A stretch of DNA of 64,000 nt, from positions 1,239,573-1,303,572 of the forward strand of contig NZ_CP018836.1 in assembly GCF_002196515.1 (NCBI RefSeq), written 5' to 3'. The notes under the pieces were generated by a model that saw only the letters and a program-made list of their open reading frames with translations, searched no databases and was not told the origin of the DNA. Below are positions 8,582-16,226 of this stretch, piece by piece; the stretch's first letter is position 1, and every line of letters starts with the position of its first letter. The stretch comes from Vibrio gazogenes (GTDB taxonomy: Bacteria > Pseudomonadota > Gammaproteobacteria > Enterobacterales > Vibrionaceae). The translations under genes and the position numbers were made by a program.

Positions 8582-9541
8582 ATGCCATTGGATTTATCAA
8601 ACACTCTTGTTATAGGTGTTAGTGCTACCGCGCTTTATGATATGGAAGAGTCAGATCGTATCTTCCGTGATACCAAAACATCTGATCCCGACACTGCGAT
8701 TGAACAATACCGAGATTTTATGCGTGAGCATGAAAATGAACCGCTATCTCCGGGAACGGGGTGGCATTTAGTGAAGGCTCTACTCGGCTTAAATCAGTAT
8801 CAAATTGGAAATTCTCCTCTAGTGGAAGTAGTGGTGATGTCTCGTAATAGCCCTGACACTGGTTTGCGGGTATTGAATACAATTCGTTATGAGCAACTCA
8901 ATATTACGCGTTCTGCGTTTACGGCTGGGGAATCTGTGCCTGATTATCTGGATGCGTTTGATGTTGATTTGTTTTTGACGACGAGTGTTGAAGACGCTCA
9001 ACGTGTTATTGATTCTAAATTGTGTGCTGCTGCAATATTAAAAGAACCTCCACATGATGCTCCTAAAATTCCCGAAGGTCAGGTTCGAATCGCATTTGAT
9101 GGTGATGCGGTATTGTTTTCTGAAGAAAGTGAATTGGTGTACAAAACTCAAGGAATGGCTGCTTTTCATGCTCAGGAAGACGAAAAGCAAAATATTCCGA
9201 TGGAAGAAGGGCCTTATGCCAGTTTGCTGAAAAAACTGTCCACGCTTCAGGATCGTTTACCTATGCGTGTTGAATATTCTCCTGTTCGTATTGCAATTGT
9301 AACTGCCCGAAATAGTCCATCTGAGATGCGAGTTATCAAAACACTGCGCAGCTGGGGGGTATACGTTGATGAAGCCTTCTTTCTCGGAGGAGTAGAGAAG
9401 ACAAAAGTTCTCAAAGCGTTTCGCCCGCATATCTTTTTTGATGACCAGGACGTGCATTTAGATAAAGCCGCAAATCTAGTTCCTTCAGGGAAAGTACCTT
9501 ATTTGAGTACGTCGGAACTATCCGTGAAACCGAAAGGTTAG
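8582..9541 (+). CDS. Cytosolic 5'-nucleotidase, cN-I-like family
   Basis: A 319-residue HAD-fold protein of the 5_nucleotid/cN-I type. It starts with LVIGVSATALYDMEESDRIF, as that family does, and carries RIAFDGDAVLFSEESE (Asp-containing motif) and a late IFFDDQDVH. It would dephosphorylate nucleoside monophosphates in the cytosol. AGGTGAGG lies just before the ATG. This family is known in Ter/TerY-type stress clusters, which fits the broken vWA gene immediately upstream. The gene itself looks intact, so it may be the functional survivor of a decayed system. Confidence 0.8.
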   Translation: MPLDLSNTLVIGVSATALYDMEESDRIFRDTKTSDPDTAIEQYRDFMREHENEPLSPGTGWHLVKALLGLNQYQIGNSPLVEVVVMSRNSPDTGLRVLNTIRYEQLNITRSAFTAGESVPDYLDAFDVDLFLTTSVEDAQRVIDSKLCAAAILKEPPHDAPKIPEGQVRIAFDGDAVLFSEESELVYKTQGMAAFHAQEDEKQNIPMEEGPYASLLKKLSTLQDRLPMRVEYSPVRIAIVTARNSPSEMRVIKTLRSWGVYVDEAFFLGGVEKTKVLKAFRPHIFFDDQDVHLDKAANLVPSGKVPYLSTSELSVKPKG

Positions 9542-9641
9542 ACTTAATACATTCGTTATCTTTATCTGAAATGCCGAGATTAAAAGGTATGTAGTGGTAT
9601 ATTGTCAAATCAGGTCAATATTCTTACGGGAGTCAAATGAT

Positions 9642-10529
9642 ATGAAGCATTTTATGCTGAGGGTAAAGCAAAGTGCTTTAACGGAGAAGGAGGGAGTATT
9701 TTTCTATAACAATGTTCCTTTTACTGGCGTAGCCTTCTTAATGAATGACAATATGCTGGAAAGTGCGAATGAGTTTAGTGATGGTCAAATGGTAGGAGAA
9801 TATCTGTTTGAGCATTTCCATGGATTTGATACAAAGCTAATCATTGATGATGAATTACTCGAACCTGAAGATGAAGATTCTTATCAGCCTTTTATGTGTC
9901 TTCATGGAGATATGTTCACGGGTGTATCGCTTGAATTTGAAGGTGATTTTTGTACTGCGGAGTATTTGTATGTTGAAGGCTGGAGTGATTCAAGTATCGG
10001 GTTCGATCCTACGGGGAATATAGAGGCAATAGAGATTGAACGTCCCAACTTTTCTCAAACATTTCTTTGGAATAAAAGTGGTCAGGTTGAACGGTTTGAG
10101 ATTTCATATCATCAGAGTTCTATCAAACTACGATTTGATGAAGATGGGAGTATTTCGGTATTAAGTATCTGTAATGACTATTTTAACCAAGTGACATTGT
10201 TTCTGAGTCAATTGCTTTGTAAATTATATAGTGATGATTCCTTTATTGATACTCTAAGAATAGGAGATTTTCTTTATTTAGGAGAAGGGTTTATTGATGA
10301 CAGTATATTTGAAAGAATTTTTATATGTGATGGTATTAAAAATATAAAAACATTATATGTTTCTGATACAAAAATCACAGAAAGGAGTGTTTTTTTGTTG
10401 AAAGAATTACCAATGTTAGAAAACCTTTCCATTAATTCTACATTGATTAATGCAGAAGTAATAAGAGAAATAAAGCTAAATAATCCTGAATGCCACATAA
10501 AATTTAATGATAAAGAGATCTTACTGTAG
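9642..10529 (+). CDS. MORN/YwqK-like protein, possible antitoxin or immunity protein
   Basis: A 295-residue protein. I chose the ATG at 9642 (MKHFMLRVKQS) because GGGAGT lies about 8 bases before it; the frame is open back to 9594. The N-terminal part has MORN/YwqK-like repeats (FYNNVPFTGVAF and CLHGDMFTGVSLEF). The C-terminal part looks leucine-rich (IKTLYVSDTKITERSVFLLKELPMLENLSI), as in short LRR proteins. YwqK-like proteins often act as antitoxins or immunity proteins, but no toxin partner is clear. Low GC suggests transfer. Its 3' end overlaps the convergent nfi gene by 9 bp. Confidence 0.65.
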   Translation: MKHFMLRVKQSALTEKEGVFFYNNVPFTGVAFLMNDNMLESANEFSDGQMVGEYLFEHFHGFDTKLIIDDELLEPEDEDSYQPFMCLHGDMFTGVSLEFEGDFCTAEYLYVEGWSDSSIGFDPTGNIEAIEIERPNFSQTFLWNKSGQVERFEISYHQSSIKLRFDEDGSISVLSICNDYFNQVTLFLSQLLCKLYSDDSFIDTLRIGDFLYLGEGFIDDSIFERIFICDGIKNIKTLYVSDTKITERSVFLLKELPMLENLSINSTLINAEVIREIKLNNPECHIKFNDKEILL

Positions 10530-11201
10530 AATCTCTTTCATGTATTGGTTAACAAGTTGATCAGCGAGCCGGGTTGTTTCAGGGAGGCGGTACTTGGGGG
10601 CCAGTTTTAGTATCCAGCCACAAGCAGTTTCTAAGGAAATCCGGTGACCTATAGAAACATAGATTGGATTCACATTGTTTTGTGTTCTTAATACCGAACC
10701 AATAATCTCATTCTCATTAAAGAGGGGGCTCACTTCTCCTCTTATTGTGTTTGGTTCATCATATGTGCCGATTAATCGTGTTTTGCCACAGCCAATCGTT
10801 GGTATATCGAAAATTACACCTAAATGACAGGCTAGTCCAAATCGGCGAGGGTGGGCATAGCCTTGTCCATCACAAACAATTAAATCCGGTTTATGTTGAA
10901 GTTTTTTGAATACTTTTACTAATGGAGGTATTTCCCGAAAGGAGAACAATCCGGGAATGTAAGGAAACTGCTCGATATCTTCCTCTGCTACTTTTTCTAC
11001 AACATCTAAGGTATCAGCATCAAGAATAACTGCGGCTGCGACAAGTTTATGGCTGCTTTTTTGATAAGCGACATCAACACCAGCAACTAATCCAATTTTA
11101 TTAAAGGAATCATGCGTAATTACTTTTTGGGCGAGCTCTTTTTGTATATCTAATGCTTCCATTTCAGATAAAGCCCAATTGTGATGAATGACAGGTTCCA
11201 A
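10521..11201 (-). CDS. nfi: Endonuclease V
   Basis: A 226-residue endonuclease V, which cuts DNA one bond 3' of deoxyinosine and other deaminated bases. Family motifs are present: GVDVAYQ with the first metal Asp, VCDGQGYAHPRRFGLACHLG with the second Asp, IGCGKTRLIG, and VSIGHRISLETA. Length matches E. coli Nfi. It stands between accessory blocks and is the first gene to the left of the MNT-HEPN/toxin-tail region; whether it belongs to the island or marks its border is not clear. Confidence 0.94.
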   Translation of the reverse strand: MEPVIHHNWALSEMEALDIQKELAQKVITHDSFNKIGLVAGVDVAYQKSSHKLVAAAVILDADTLDVVEKVAEEDIEQFPYIPGLFSFREIPPLVKVFKKLQHKPDLIVCDGQGYAHPRRFGLACHLGVIFDIPTIGCGKTRLIGTYDEPNTIRGEVSPLFNENEIIGSVLRTQNNVNPIYVSIGHRISLETACGWILKLAPKYRLPETTRLADQLVNQYMKEILQ

Positions 11202-11254
11202 TATATACTCCTATTTAAGTAGACGGTTCATTGTTCTACGTTGTTCCAGCTCTA

Positions 11255-12130
11255 TTACCCAACCCACCCCAAACAAACCCGTTCCACCAATCCTTTCAGC
11301 TTTTGCACCTCACCCTCTAGATACGCCAATTCTTCCACGGTAATCTCATAATGCTCCGAATAGCGGGCTTCGATATAGGCGCGTTGCAGGCGGCGGAAGC
11401 AGCGGCGGTGGAATTTGTTGTCGAGCGGGAAAATGGTTGCAAATTCAGCATCGATTTGGGCGCATAGTTTGCCCAGTTTTTCGATATTGTGGGATTTAGG
11501 TAAATAATTGGTGCAGGTGAGTAGCGTGCAGGCGAAAAAACGTTCCGTCGATTGATGTAGGAGAAAAGCTGATTGCTTCAACCATTGCCTCTTCATTCCA
11601 TCTTGAAAGAATACAAAGAGCTGTTCTGCACTTTCAAACCACTGTTCATAATGCTTACGGGCAATTTCCTGCTTTTCAGCTTCGGTTAAATCCCCCGGCT
11701 CGGCCAATGGTTTTGGTGTGGCGGCAAACAGCTCAATCCCTTCTTCGCGGATATCCTTAAAAAAGTAGTGCCCTTGCTGTAGCCGTTCGTTCACTTCCTG
11801 CAAATCATGGACAATCAATCCCAGTGGTGCGGAAGTGACTTTACGGTCGATCTGCTCTTTGGCGCGTTGCCAGACGACATCTTCTTCAACCAGTGCGGCT
11901 TTGTTCACAATCACCAAAATATCGTAATCGCTGATATAGCCATTGACCGGATCGTTGACCCAACTGCCTTTGGCATGGCTGCCGAACAGGATGATTTTTA
12001 AGATGCGAAACTCGCTTTTACTCGCTGTTTTGCCCTGAAGATAGTCGTCCAGCGTATCACGCAGAATGGTCGATATGGTGGCAAGCTCCTGCTGTTTGGA
12101 TTCGGGCAAATGGTCGAGGGCTGTTTTCAT
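11255..12130 (-). CDS. Nucleotidyltransferase-HEPN fusion (MNT-HEPN), copy A, intact
   Basis: A 291-residue protein. The N-terminal minimal nucleotidyltransferase has ILFGSHAKGSW (the GSxxxG helix) and SDYDILVIV (the DxD metal pair). The C-terminal HEPN-like helical domain (about 160-285) includes HNIEKLGKLC and YIEARYSEHYEIT, where the HEPN Arg...His signature is expected. In known MNT/HEPN pairs the transferase AMPylates and silences a HEPN RNase; here both are one chain. This is the only intact copy: three degraded copies and three short relics lie elsewhere in the window. Residues of about 169-200 differ sharply between copies while the flanks are nearly identical. Confidence 0.85.
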   Translation of the reverse strand: MKTALDHLPESKQQELATISTILRDTLDDYLQGKTASKSEFRILKIILFGSHAKGSWVNDPVNGYISDYDILVIVNKAALVEEDVVWQRAKEQIDRKVTSAPLGLIVHDLQEVNERLQQGHYFFKDIREEGIELFAATPKPLAEPGDLTEAEKQEIARKHYEQWFESAEQLFVFFQDGMKRQWLKQSAFLLHQSTERFFACTLLTCTNYLPKSHNIEKLGKLCAQIDAEFATIFPLDNKFHRRCFRRLQRAYIEARYSEHYEITVEELAYLEGEVQKLKGLVERVCLGWVG

Positions 12131-12297
12131 AAAGCGATATTCGGTCTGTGTGGATTGAATGGTTCATAGGATAAAAGAAGCGAGCAGCAAAAAACACTGT
12201 TTGTCATGGTTTTAGATGGGTTGCCTAGGGAAATGCGACGGGGTTCGGTTTTATTGATTTGTCTGGTGATTCTTGTCGCCTTTGGCTTCGAGGCATG
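11271..12297. repeat. Left 1.03-kb direct repeat
   Basis: This stretch (MNT-HEPN copy A plus about 170 bp upstream of its start) matches 19258-20283 in the same orientation with nearly the same length (1027 versus 1026 bp), apart from one variable block. Together they bracket the toxin-tail array; the offset is 7,987 bp. Confidence 0.85.
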
Positions 12298-12544
12298 ACG
12301 CACAATTCCGTTTTTCGGTTTCAGTGGCATCGGTGCCCAGTGCGCCAGTTACTCTTGCCAAGATGCAAGAGTAACCAGAAGATCTTTTTTGTTGGGCTTG
12401 GTCGTGCGTTGTCCAGAAGCGGCTTTTACGGGCGTCCTGCCCGGAAAAGCCTAACCATTCATCCGTGAATGGTTTTCTTGGTCGGGTGGTTTTCCCAAAC
12501 CACGGAATTACAATTTATCTTCCCAGCCTCCGGCACCGAAATAT
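12298..12544. repeat. Short single form of the 465-bp unit
   Basis: Starts with the same GACGCACAATTCCG as each unit of the triple repeat at 20284-21678 and shares its first part, including the hairpin AACCATTCATCCGTGAATGG. It lacks about 220 bp of the later part. It ends with the same CCGAAATATGACGCAC junction into a REP-like half element. Confidence 0.7.
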
Positions 12545-12550
12545 GACGCA

Positions 12551-12567
12551 CTTTAAGGTGTGTGTCC
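12551..12567. repeat. REP-like palindrome, right half only
   Basis: TTTAAGGTGTGTGTCC is the right arm of the dispersed palindrome described at 14865. The left GGACAC arm is missing. The toxin-tail frame begins just downstream. Confidence 0.55.
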
Positions 12568-12573
12568 TGATAA

Positions 12574-12627
12574 GCTAGAGAAAAATATCCAAATATTCAG
12601 TTAAATATTTTTACGGTGGTTGAATGA
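12574..12627 (+). pseudogene. C-terminal tail of a lost toxin (tail 1)
   Basis: An open frame begins right after the REP-like half element and encodes REKYPNIQLNIFTVVE, then stops. Its TGA overlaps the ATG of the next gene (ATGA-type overlap at 12624-12627), as in toxin-immunity operons. No start codon; it is the 3' stub of a larger gene. Confidence 0.5.
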
Positions 12628-12998
12628 ATAACAGAAATAAAAGATTAACCTATAGAGACGCTTTGACTATAGCAGAAGGTTTGTTCTCTTCTGCTTTAAA
12701 TGAGTTTCAATTTAGCGCAGGGCAAGCTTGGGCATTTACTTTAGATGAACTGGATTCAGTTAAAAATAAGACAGATCCTAAAGGAAACATTATTGTACTA
12801 ACTGCAATTTATAAGTTGGCGTTGGTTAACAATGTTGAGTTATCTAAATCCGACGACTATACGAATGATATGTTGCTTGAGTTAAAAGAGTCGTACCAGC
12901 AATTTGATGAGTGCATCTTTGACGACCTTAATATGAGTACAGAGGAAAGATTGTTTTTGAAGTCAGATATACAGTTGGTTTCTAACAAGTATCTATAG
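12624..12998 (+). CDS. Putative immunity protein 1
   Basis: A 124-residue soluble acidic protein of unknown family (MNNRNKRLTYRDALTIAEG...). It has no signal peptide. It is called an immunity protein from position: its ATG overlaps the stop of a truncated toxin tail, and it is followed by the same post-immunity repeat as three other small genes of the array. The region is AT-rich relative to the flanking genes. The toxin it would neutralise is reduced to about 17 codons, so it is now an orphan. Confidence 0.6.
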   Translation: MNNRNKRLTYRDALTIAEGLFSSALNEFQFSAGQAWAFTLDELDSVKNKTDPKGNIIVLTAIYKLALVNNVELSKSDDYTNDMLLELKESYQQFDECIFDDLNMSTEERLFLKSDIQLVSNKYL

Positions 12999-13055
12999 AT
13001 AGAGACGGTTCTATTTCATATCGATTATCAGATATGAGATGTTATTTTGATACTA

Positions 13056-13164
13056 TTCATTATTCTGGTATCACGCCCATGTTTATAAATCCAGATATGG
13101 GGTGAGTTGGCCGTCAAAGTGGATGCAGAGCTGAGACCACGTCAGGTTTCAGCTCTGCATCCAC
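13056..13164. repeat. Post-immunity repeat with 16-bp stem-loop (copy 1)
   Basis: Begins TTCATTATTCTG, continues through CCAGATATGGGGTGAG, and ends in a perfect hairpin: GTGGATGCAGAGCTGA (13119-13134) pairs with TCAGCTCTGCATCCAC (13149-13164) across a 14-base loop. Further copies at 15084, 16630, 17348 and 19169. The stem abuts the 3' end of MNT-HEPN fragments and could also act as their terminator. Confidence 0.75.
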
Positions 13165-13667
13165 CCCAAACAAACCCGTTCCACCAACCCTTTCAGCCAC
13201 CCTCCAGATATGCCAATTCTTCCATGGTAATCTCATAATGCTCCGAATAGCGGGCTTCGATATAGGCGCGTTGCAGGCGACGGAAGCAGCGGCGGTGGAA
13301 TTTGTTGTCGAGTGGGAAAATGGTTGCAAATTCAGCATCGATTTGGGCGCATAGTTTGCCCAGTTTTTCGATATTGTGGGACTTGGGTAAATAATTGGTG
13401 CAGGTGAGTAGGGTACAGGCAAAGAGTCTTTCTGTGACTTGATGAAGCATGAATGCAGAAATTTTCTCATCCCCTTTTTCTAAACTGAACTGGAAATGAT
13501 CAAAGAAACCATTGGCGCTTTTGAACCACTGTTCATAATGCTTACGGGCAATTTCCTGCTTTTCTGCTTCGGTTAAATCCCCCCGGCTCGGCCAATGGTT
13601 TGGGTGTGGCGGCAAACAGTTCAATCCCTTCTTCGCGGATATCTTTGAAGAAATAATGCCCTTGCTG
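13165..13667 (-). pseudogene. MNT-HEPN copy B, 3' part, frameshifted
   Basis: The HEPN half and the linker of the MNT-HEPN gene (through AEKQEIARKHYEQWF and YIEARYSEHYEI). The nucleotidyltransferase half is missing: homology stops near 13667, where a toxin gene on the other strand begins. An extra C in a C run (six C here, five in copy A, near 13579-13584) shifts the frame at the linker. The final residues are also lost (LEGG then stop). The segment after WFKSA (about 13410-13515) is unlike copies A and D, whereas the flanks are nearly identical. Confidence 0.8.
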
Positions 13668-14410
13668 TGGCCCTGCGGATGATGGGCAAAAATGAAGAAG
13701 CTCAGCAGGTGGGAGCGAAGCATGTTGGTGAGATGCTGACCAATATCGCGTTAGGTCTGGGCGGAGAAGCGGCCGCGACCAAAGCCCTTGAAGCGATTGG
13801 GAAAGTGACGAAGACAGTCAAAGGTGTGCTTCCGGTTGTTGATAATACGTCATTACCGAAATATACCGGAGGCAATGGGTCGGCGATTGTTGAGGGTGAA
13901 TTTGCCGGGCAGTCCAGTGCGCATGGGGTGATTGAGAAGACATCTGGTGATAATCATGGTAGTTTGGCGAATGCTGGATCTTCATCATCGGCGGATGTTG
14001 GATCGGGGACGGTGCTGGCTGAGAAGAACCCAACTTCTTCTCATTCTACAGATATTCCCGAATATACATATAGAGGAGACTCGAGGGAGCCTGACATTAT
14101 ATTTAACGAAGGGTTTCAGACTCTAGGAGATAGTACAGATTTGTTAGCTCATACTTTTGATAATACCAGTCCCCCGAGTAATTATATTTCTACATCTAAA
14201 TCTGCTGATGTAGCAGCAGACTTTGACCCCGACTATATTTATGTTGTACGTCCTATTGATGGAATCGATGTTAATAAAACTCTTGGGACTGATAGTCCTC
14301 ATCCAACTGAGTTAGAAATTGCGATTCCTAATGGAGTAAAACCCAAAGATATACGTGCTGTCACATTACCTGATCAGCAAGTATCCATTTTGAATCCCAA
14401 TTATGAATAA
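13667..14410 (+). CDS. Pertussis-toxin-S1-like ADP-ribosyltransferase tip (5'-truncated toxin)
   Basis: A 247-residue frame with no proper start: it opens with GTG at the junction to MNT-HEPN copy B, so it is the C-terminal piece of a larger polymorphic toxin. Residues of about 1-115 are a pre-toxin region (helical LTNIALGLGGEAAATKALEAIG, then Gly/Ser-rich linker). The tip (about 125-247) matches the R-S-E ADP-ribosyltransferase layout: YRGDSREPDIIFNEGF (Arg), NYISTSKSADVA (STS), and PTELEIAIPNGVKPKDIRAV (catalytic Glu before a PxxIR-type strand), like pertussis toxin S1. It would transfer ADP-ribose from NAD to a target protein. The immunity candidate follows after 14 bp. Confidence 0.75.
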   Translation: MALRMMGKNEEAQQVGAKHVGEMLTNIALGLGGEAAATKALEAIGKVTKTVKGVLPVVDNTSLPKYTGGNGSAIVEGEFAGQSSAHGVIEKTSGDNHGSLANAGSSSSADVGSGTVLAEKNPTSSHSTDIPEYTYRGDSREPDIIFNEGFQTLGDSTDLLAHTFDNTSPPSNYISTSKSADVAADFDPDYIYVVRPIDGIDVNKTLGTDSPHPTELEIAIPNGVKPKDIRAVTLPDQQVSILNPNYE

Positions 14411-14424
14411 TAGGTGGTGTAAAG

Positions 14425-14829
14425 ATGTTGAAGATAGAGGTAGTGATTGAGGATCAAAACGGTATTCAACAATATACCTATGTGAATATATCTAAGTCAG
14501 TACCATGGAAATTAGTTTTTCCGGGGGGAGAAGGAATAGAATCATTTGAAGTTGAAGCTGATGACTTATTCATAGCATGCACTAGACTGAGAGAACATCT
14601 TGAACAGCAATATTTTAAACTATTGTGTAATGCTTCAAGAGAGAATCTCTGTGTATCATCAATGTCCAGAGAAATGGGTGGGGGACGGAAAGGGTATATA
14701 GTACAAATGGGTCAACCTACTTCAAGGGATACTTTGGTCGATATCTTTGGATATGTGGACTCACATTTAGTTGTATCTGTTGAAGAACAGAAGCAGTTTC
14801 ATGAAAAATGGATGAAATCGCTCAAATGA
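14425..14829 (+). CDS. Putative immunity protein for the ART tip
   Basis: A 134-residue soluble protein of unknown family (MLKIEVVIEDQNGIQQYTYVN...), mostly beta-strand in its first half, with no signal peptide. It starts 14 bp after the ADP-ribosyltransferase tip stop, the usual place for a cognate immunity gene. AGGTGG lies before the ATG. It is followed by a complete REP-like palindrome. The assignment is positional. Confidence 0.6.
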   Translation: MLKIEVVIEDQNGIQQYTYVNISKSVPWKLVFPGGEGIESFEVEADDLFIACTRLREHLEQQYFKLLCNASRENLCVSSMSREMGGGRKGYIVQMGQPTSRDTLVDIFGYVDSHLVVSVEEQKQFHEKWMKSLK

Positions 14830-14864
14830 ATAAATTAAAACAAATCGAGCCAAAGAAATAATCA

Positions 14865-14907
14865 GGACACGCGCCTCAAGGAATGGATTTACTTATGGCG
14901 TGTGTCC
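14865..14907. repeat. REP-like dispersed palindrome (complete copy 1)
   Basis: GGACACGCGCCTCAAG, then a central GAATGGATTTACTTAT, then GGCGTGTGTCC: two complementary arms of about 10 bp around a conserved 20-25-bp centre. Flanks are AATCA on the left and TCGTAA on the right. Similar copies lie at 15946, 16045, 16785, 26091 and 28122, with half copies elsewhere. No mobilising gene is visible in the window. Confidence 0.75.
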
Positions 14908-14913
14908 TCGTAA

Positions 14914-15069
14914 TTTTATGGTGAATATGAGACCATCTCTATAAGTCCTAATTATTTCGTCCAATTAATGCATTATATTACAGATTATTATATTGAAAGT
15001 TATCCTGATGATAGGATTCTCGCAGAGCAATATATGACACAGTTAAGAAGGCGTTACGGCTCTAAATAG
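14914..15069 (+). pseudogene. CdiI-like immunity gene, C-terminal remnant
   Basis: A 51-codon open frame without a start begins at the right end of the REP-like element and encodes YGEYETISISP ... QYMTQLRRRYGSK. It closely matches the C-terminal third of the intact gene at 18757-19143 (GEYETISISPNHFVQLMHYI ... AQLRRRYASR). The 5' two thirds are gone. This shows that the same immunity family occurs twice in the array, once truncated at a REP-like boundary. Confidence 0.75.
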
Positions 15070-15083
15070 CTGTTCCTAAATAT

Positions 15084-15113
15084 AGAGCTGAGACCACGTC
15101 AGGTTTCAGCTCT
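15084..15113. repeat. Post-immunity repeat, stem-loop part only (copy 2)
   Basis: AGAGCTGA and TCAGCTCT pair across GACCACGTCAGGTT, the same loop as copy 1. The upstream TTCATT...GGGG part is absent. It lies directly before MNT-HEPN fragment C. Confidence 0.65.
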
Positions 15114-15340
15114 GCACCCGCCCCAAACAAACCCGCTCCACCAATCCTTTCAGCTTTTGCACCTCACCCTCTAAGTATGCCAATTCTTCCACGGTAATCT
15201 CATAATGCTCCGAATAGCGGGCTTCGATATAGGCGCGTTGCAGGCGGCGGAAGCAGCGGCGGTGGAATTTGTTGTCGAGCGGGAAAATGGTTGCAAATTC
15301 AGTATCGATTTGGGTGCATAGTTTGCCCAGTTTTTCGATG
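15114..15340 (-). pseudogene. MNT-HEPN copy C, last 75 codons only
   Basis: Encodes IEKLGKLCTQIDTEFATIF through YIEARYSEHYEIT and VERVCLGRVQS, nearly identical to copy A. Homology ends abruptly near 15340, where unrelated DNA containing GAGGACACTCG begins. There is no start; it is a relic lying antisense between two toxin/immunity modules. Confidence 0.8.
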
Positions 15341-15442
15341 TAAAATAGCGAGGACACTCGCCCGGAGTTAGAGCATAAAACTGTACCATTTTTGCTACAA
15401 CAGGAGTTGGGTAATGTATGAGAAAAAATTTGTGGTTTGTTA

Positions 15443-15454
15443 AGGTGTGTGTCC
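15443..15454. repeat. REP-like palindrome, right arm only
   Basis: AGGTGTGTGTCC followed by TTGTAAGAATT. The next toxin-tail frame begins at this point, as at 16834. Confidence 0.5.
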
Positions 15455-15455
15455 T

Positions 15456-15551
15456 TGTAAGAATTTTAAAGCAGTATTAAACCTAGATGGTACATTAAAC
15501 ATCGCGAAGACCACTCAAGCAAAGAAAACAGGAAGAAGGCTACCTAAATGA
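15456..15551 (+). pseudogene. Toxin C-terminal tail 2
   Basis: Open frame without start: NFKAVLNLDGTLNIAKTTQ ... RRLPK, then TGA overlapping the ATG of the following gene by the ATGA pattern (15548-15551). The core NFKAVLNLDGT is shared with the tail at 16098-16226, whose immunity gene is also a paralogue of this one. So tail and immunity gene are a matched family pair. Confidence 0.65.
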
Positions 15552-15931
15552 TTGAAGATTTAAAGTTCCTAATTAAGTGTTTAGAACGAATATCTGATAG
15601 CAAAGACATCGATACGAAGAATTTAAAGTTAGAAATTGAAGATTGTTTTCATGATATTGAAGTTTTAAAAGAAAGAGTCAGTGGATTGGCTGGTGCTATA
15701 GAATGTAAGGAAGAGTTATCAACGCTTAGTGCTCTAATGCTGGTAGGTATGAGTATACAAGATTTATGCACTGCGTTTTCTAACATAACAGATGAGCTTA
15801 ACCCAGTAGCAGTGGATAGTCGTTGGGCAGATTTTCCTGAAACAGAGCAATATGAAACTGAAAGTAAAAGAGAATATTACTGTAAAGTTGGTGAAAAAGT
15901 TAGAGAAAAATGGTCAGGTAAATGTCGGTGA
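15548..15931 (+). CDS. Putative immunity protein 3 (family with 16219 gene)
   Basis: A 127-residue helical, acidic, soluble protein (MIEDLKFLIKCLERISDSKDID...). It is a paralogue of the gene at 16219-16602: both share the same length, LEI.DC..DIE, LAGAI, ELS.LS.LMLV and the terminal ESKRE.Y.KVG.K.RE pattern. Its ATG overlaps the stop of toxin tail 2. No known family was recognised. Position and pairing with a conserved tail support an immunity role. Confidence 0.65.
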   Translation: MIEDLKFLIKCLERISDSKDIDTKNLKLEIEDCFHDIEVLKERVSGLAGAIECKEELSTLSALMLVGMSIQDLCTAFSNITDELNPVAVDSRWADFPETEQYETESKREYYCKVGEKVREKWSGKCR

Positions 15932-15945
15932 TAGGAAAATAAGCA

Positions 15946-15988
15946 GGACACGTACTTCAAAGAATGGATTTACTTATAGCATGTGTCC
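15946..15988. repeat. REP-like dispersed palindrome (complete copy 2)
   Basis: GGACACGTACTTCAAAG, centre AATGGATTTACTTAT, then AGCATGTGTCC; flanks AATAAGCA and TCGTAAGAATT. It lies 15 bp after the immunity gene. Confidence 0.75.
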
Positions 15989-16002
15989 TCGTAAGAATTC
16001 TG

Positions 16003-16025
16003 AAACACCAGCATCTCTGGTGTTT
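16003..16025. terminator. Hairpin between two REP-like copies
   Basis: AAACACCAG (16003-16011) and CTGGTGTTT (16017-16025) pair across CATCT. A T-rich end suggests a terminator for the upstream module. Confidence 0.5.
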
Positions 16026-16044
16026 ATTACTCAAGGAATAAGCA

Positions 16045-16088
16045 GGACACACACATTCAAGGGATGGTTTTACTTATGGTGTGTGTCC
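16045..16088. repeat. REP-like dispersed palindrome (complete copy 3)
   Basis: GGACACACACATTCAAGGG, centre ATGGTTTTACTTAT, then GGTGTGTGTCC; preceded by GGAATAAGCA. Toxin tail 3 begins 10 bp downstream. Confidence 0.75.
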
Positions 16089-16097
16089 TTATTTTGA

Positions 16098-16226
16098 CAT
16101 AAAAACTACTTAGAAGTTTTCGATCAGCAGGGAAACTTTAAAGCAGTATTAAACCTAGATGGTACTTTTAATGAGAAAAATCTAAACAGGTGGAGAAGCA
16201 AGGGAGAAAACTACCAAAATGATTAA
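16098..16226 (+). pseudogene. Toxin C-terminal tail 3
   Basis: Open frame without start: YLEVFDQQGNFKAVLNLDGT, then FNEKNLNRWRSKGENYQND and stop. It overlaps the ATG of the next gene by 8 bp. The FDQQGNFKAVLNLDG motif looks like the last strands of a nuclease-type toxin tip, but too little is left to name it. It is homologous to tail 2. Confidence 0.65.

Noticed and set aside
11807..12001. Plus-strand frames across MNT-HEPN copies (also 19794-19988, 12259-12468, 20260-20454)
   Set aside because: They mirror the coding strand of the MNT-HEPN gene or lie in the 465-bp repeats, have no ribosome sites and differ between copies.
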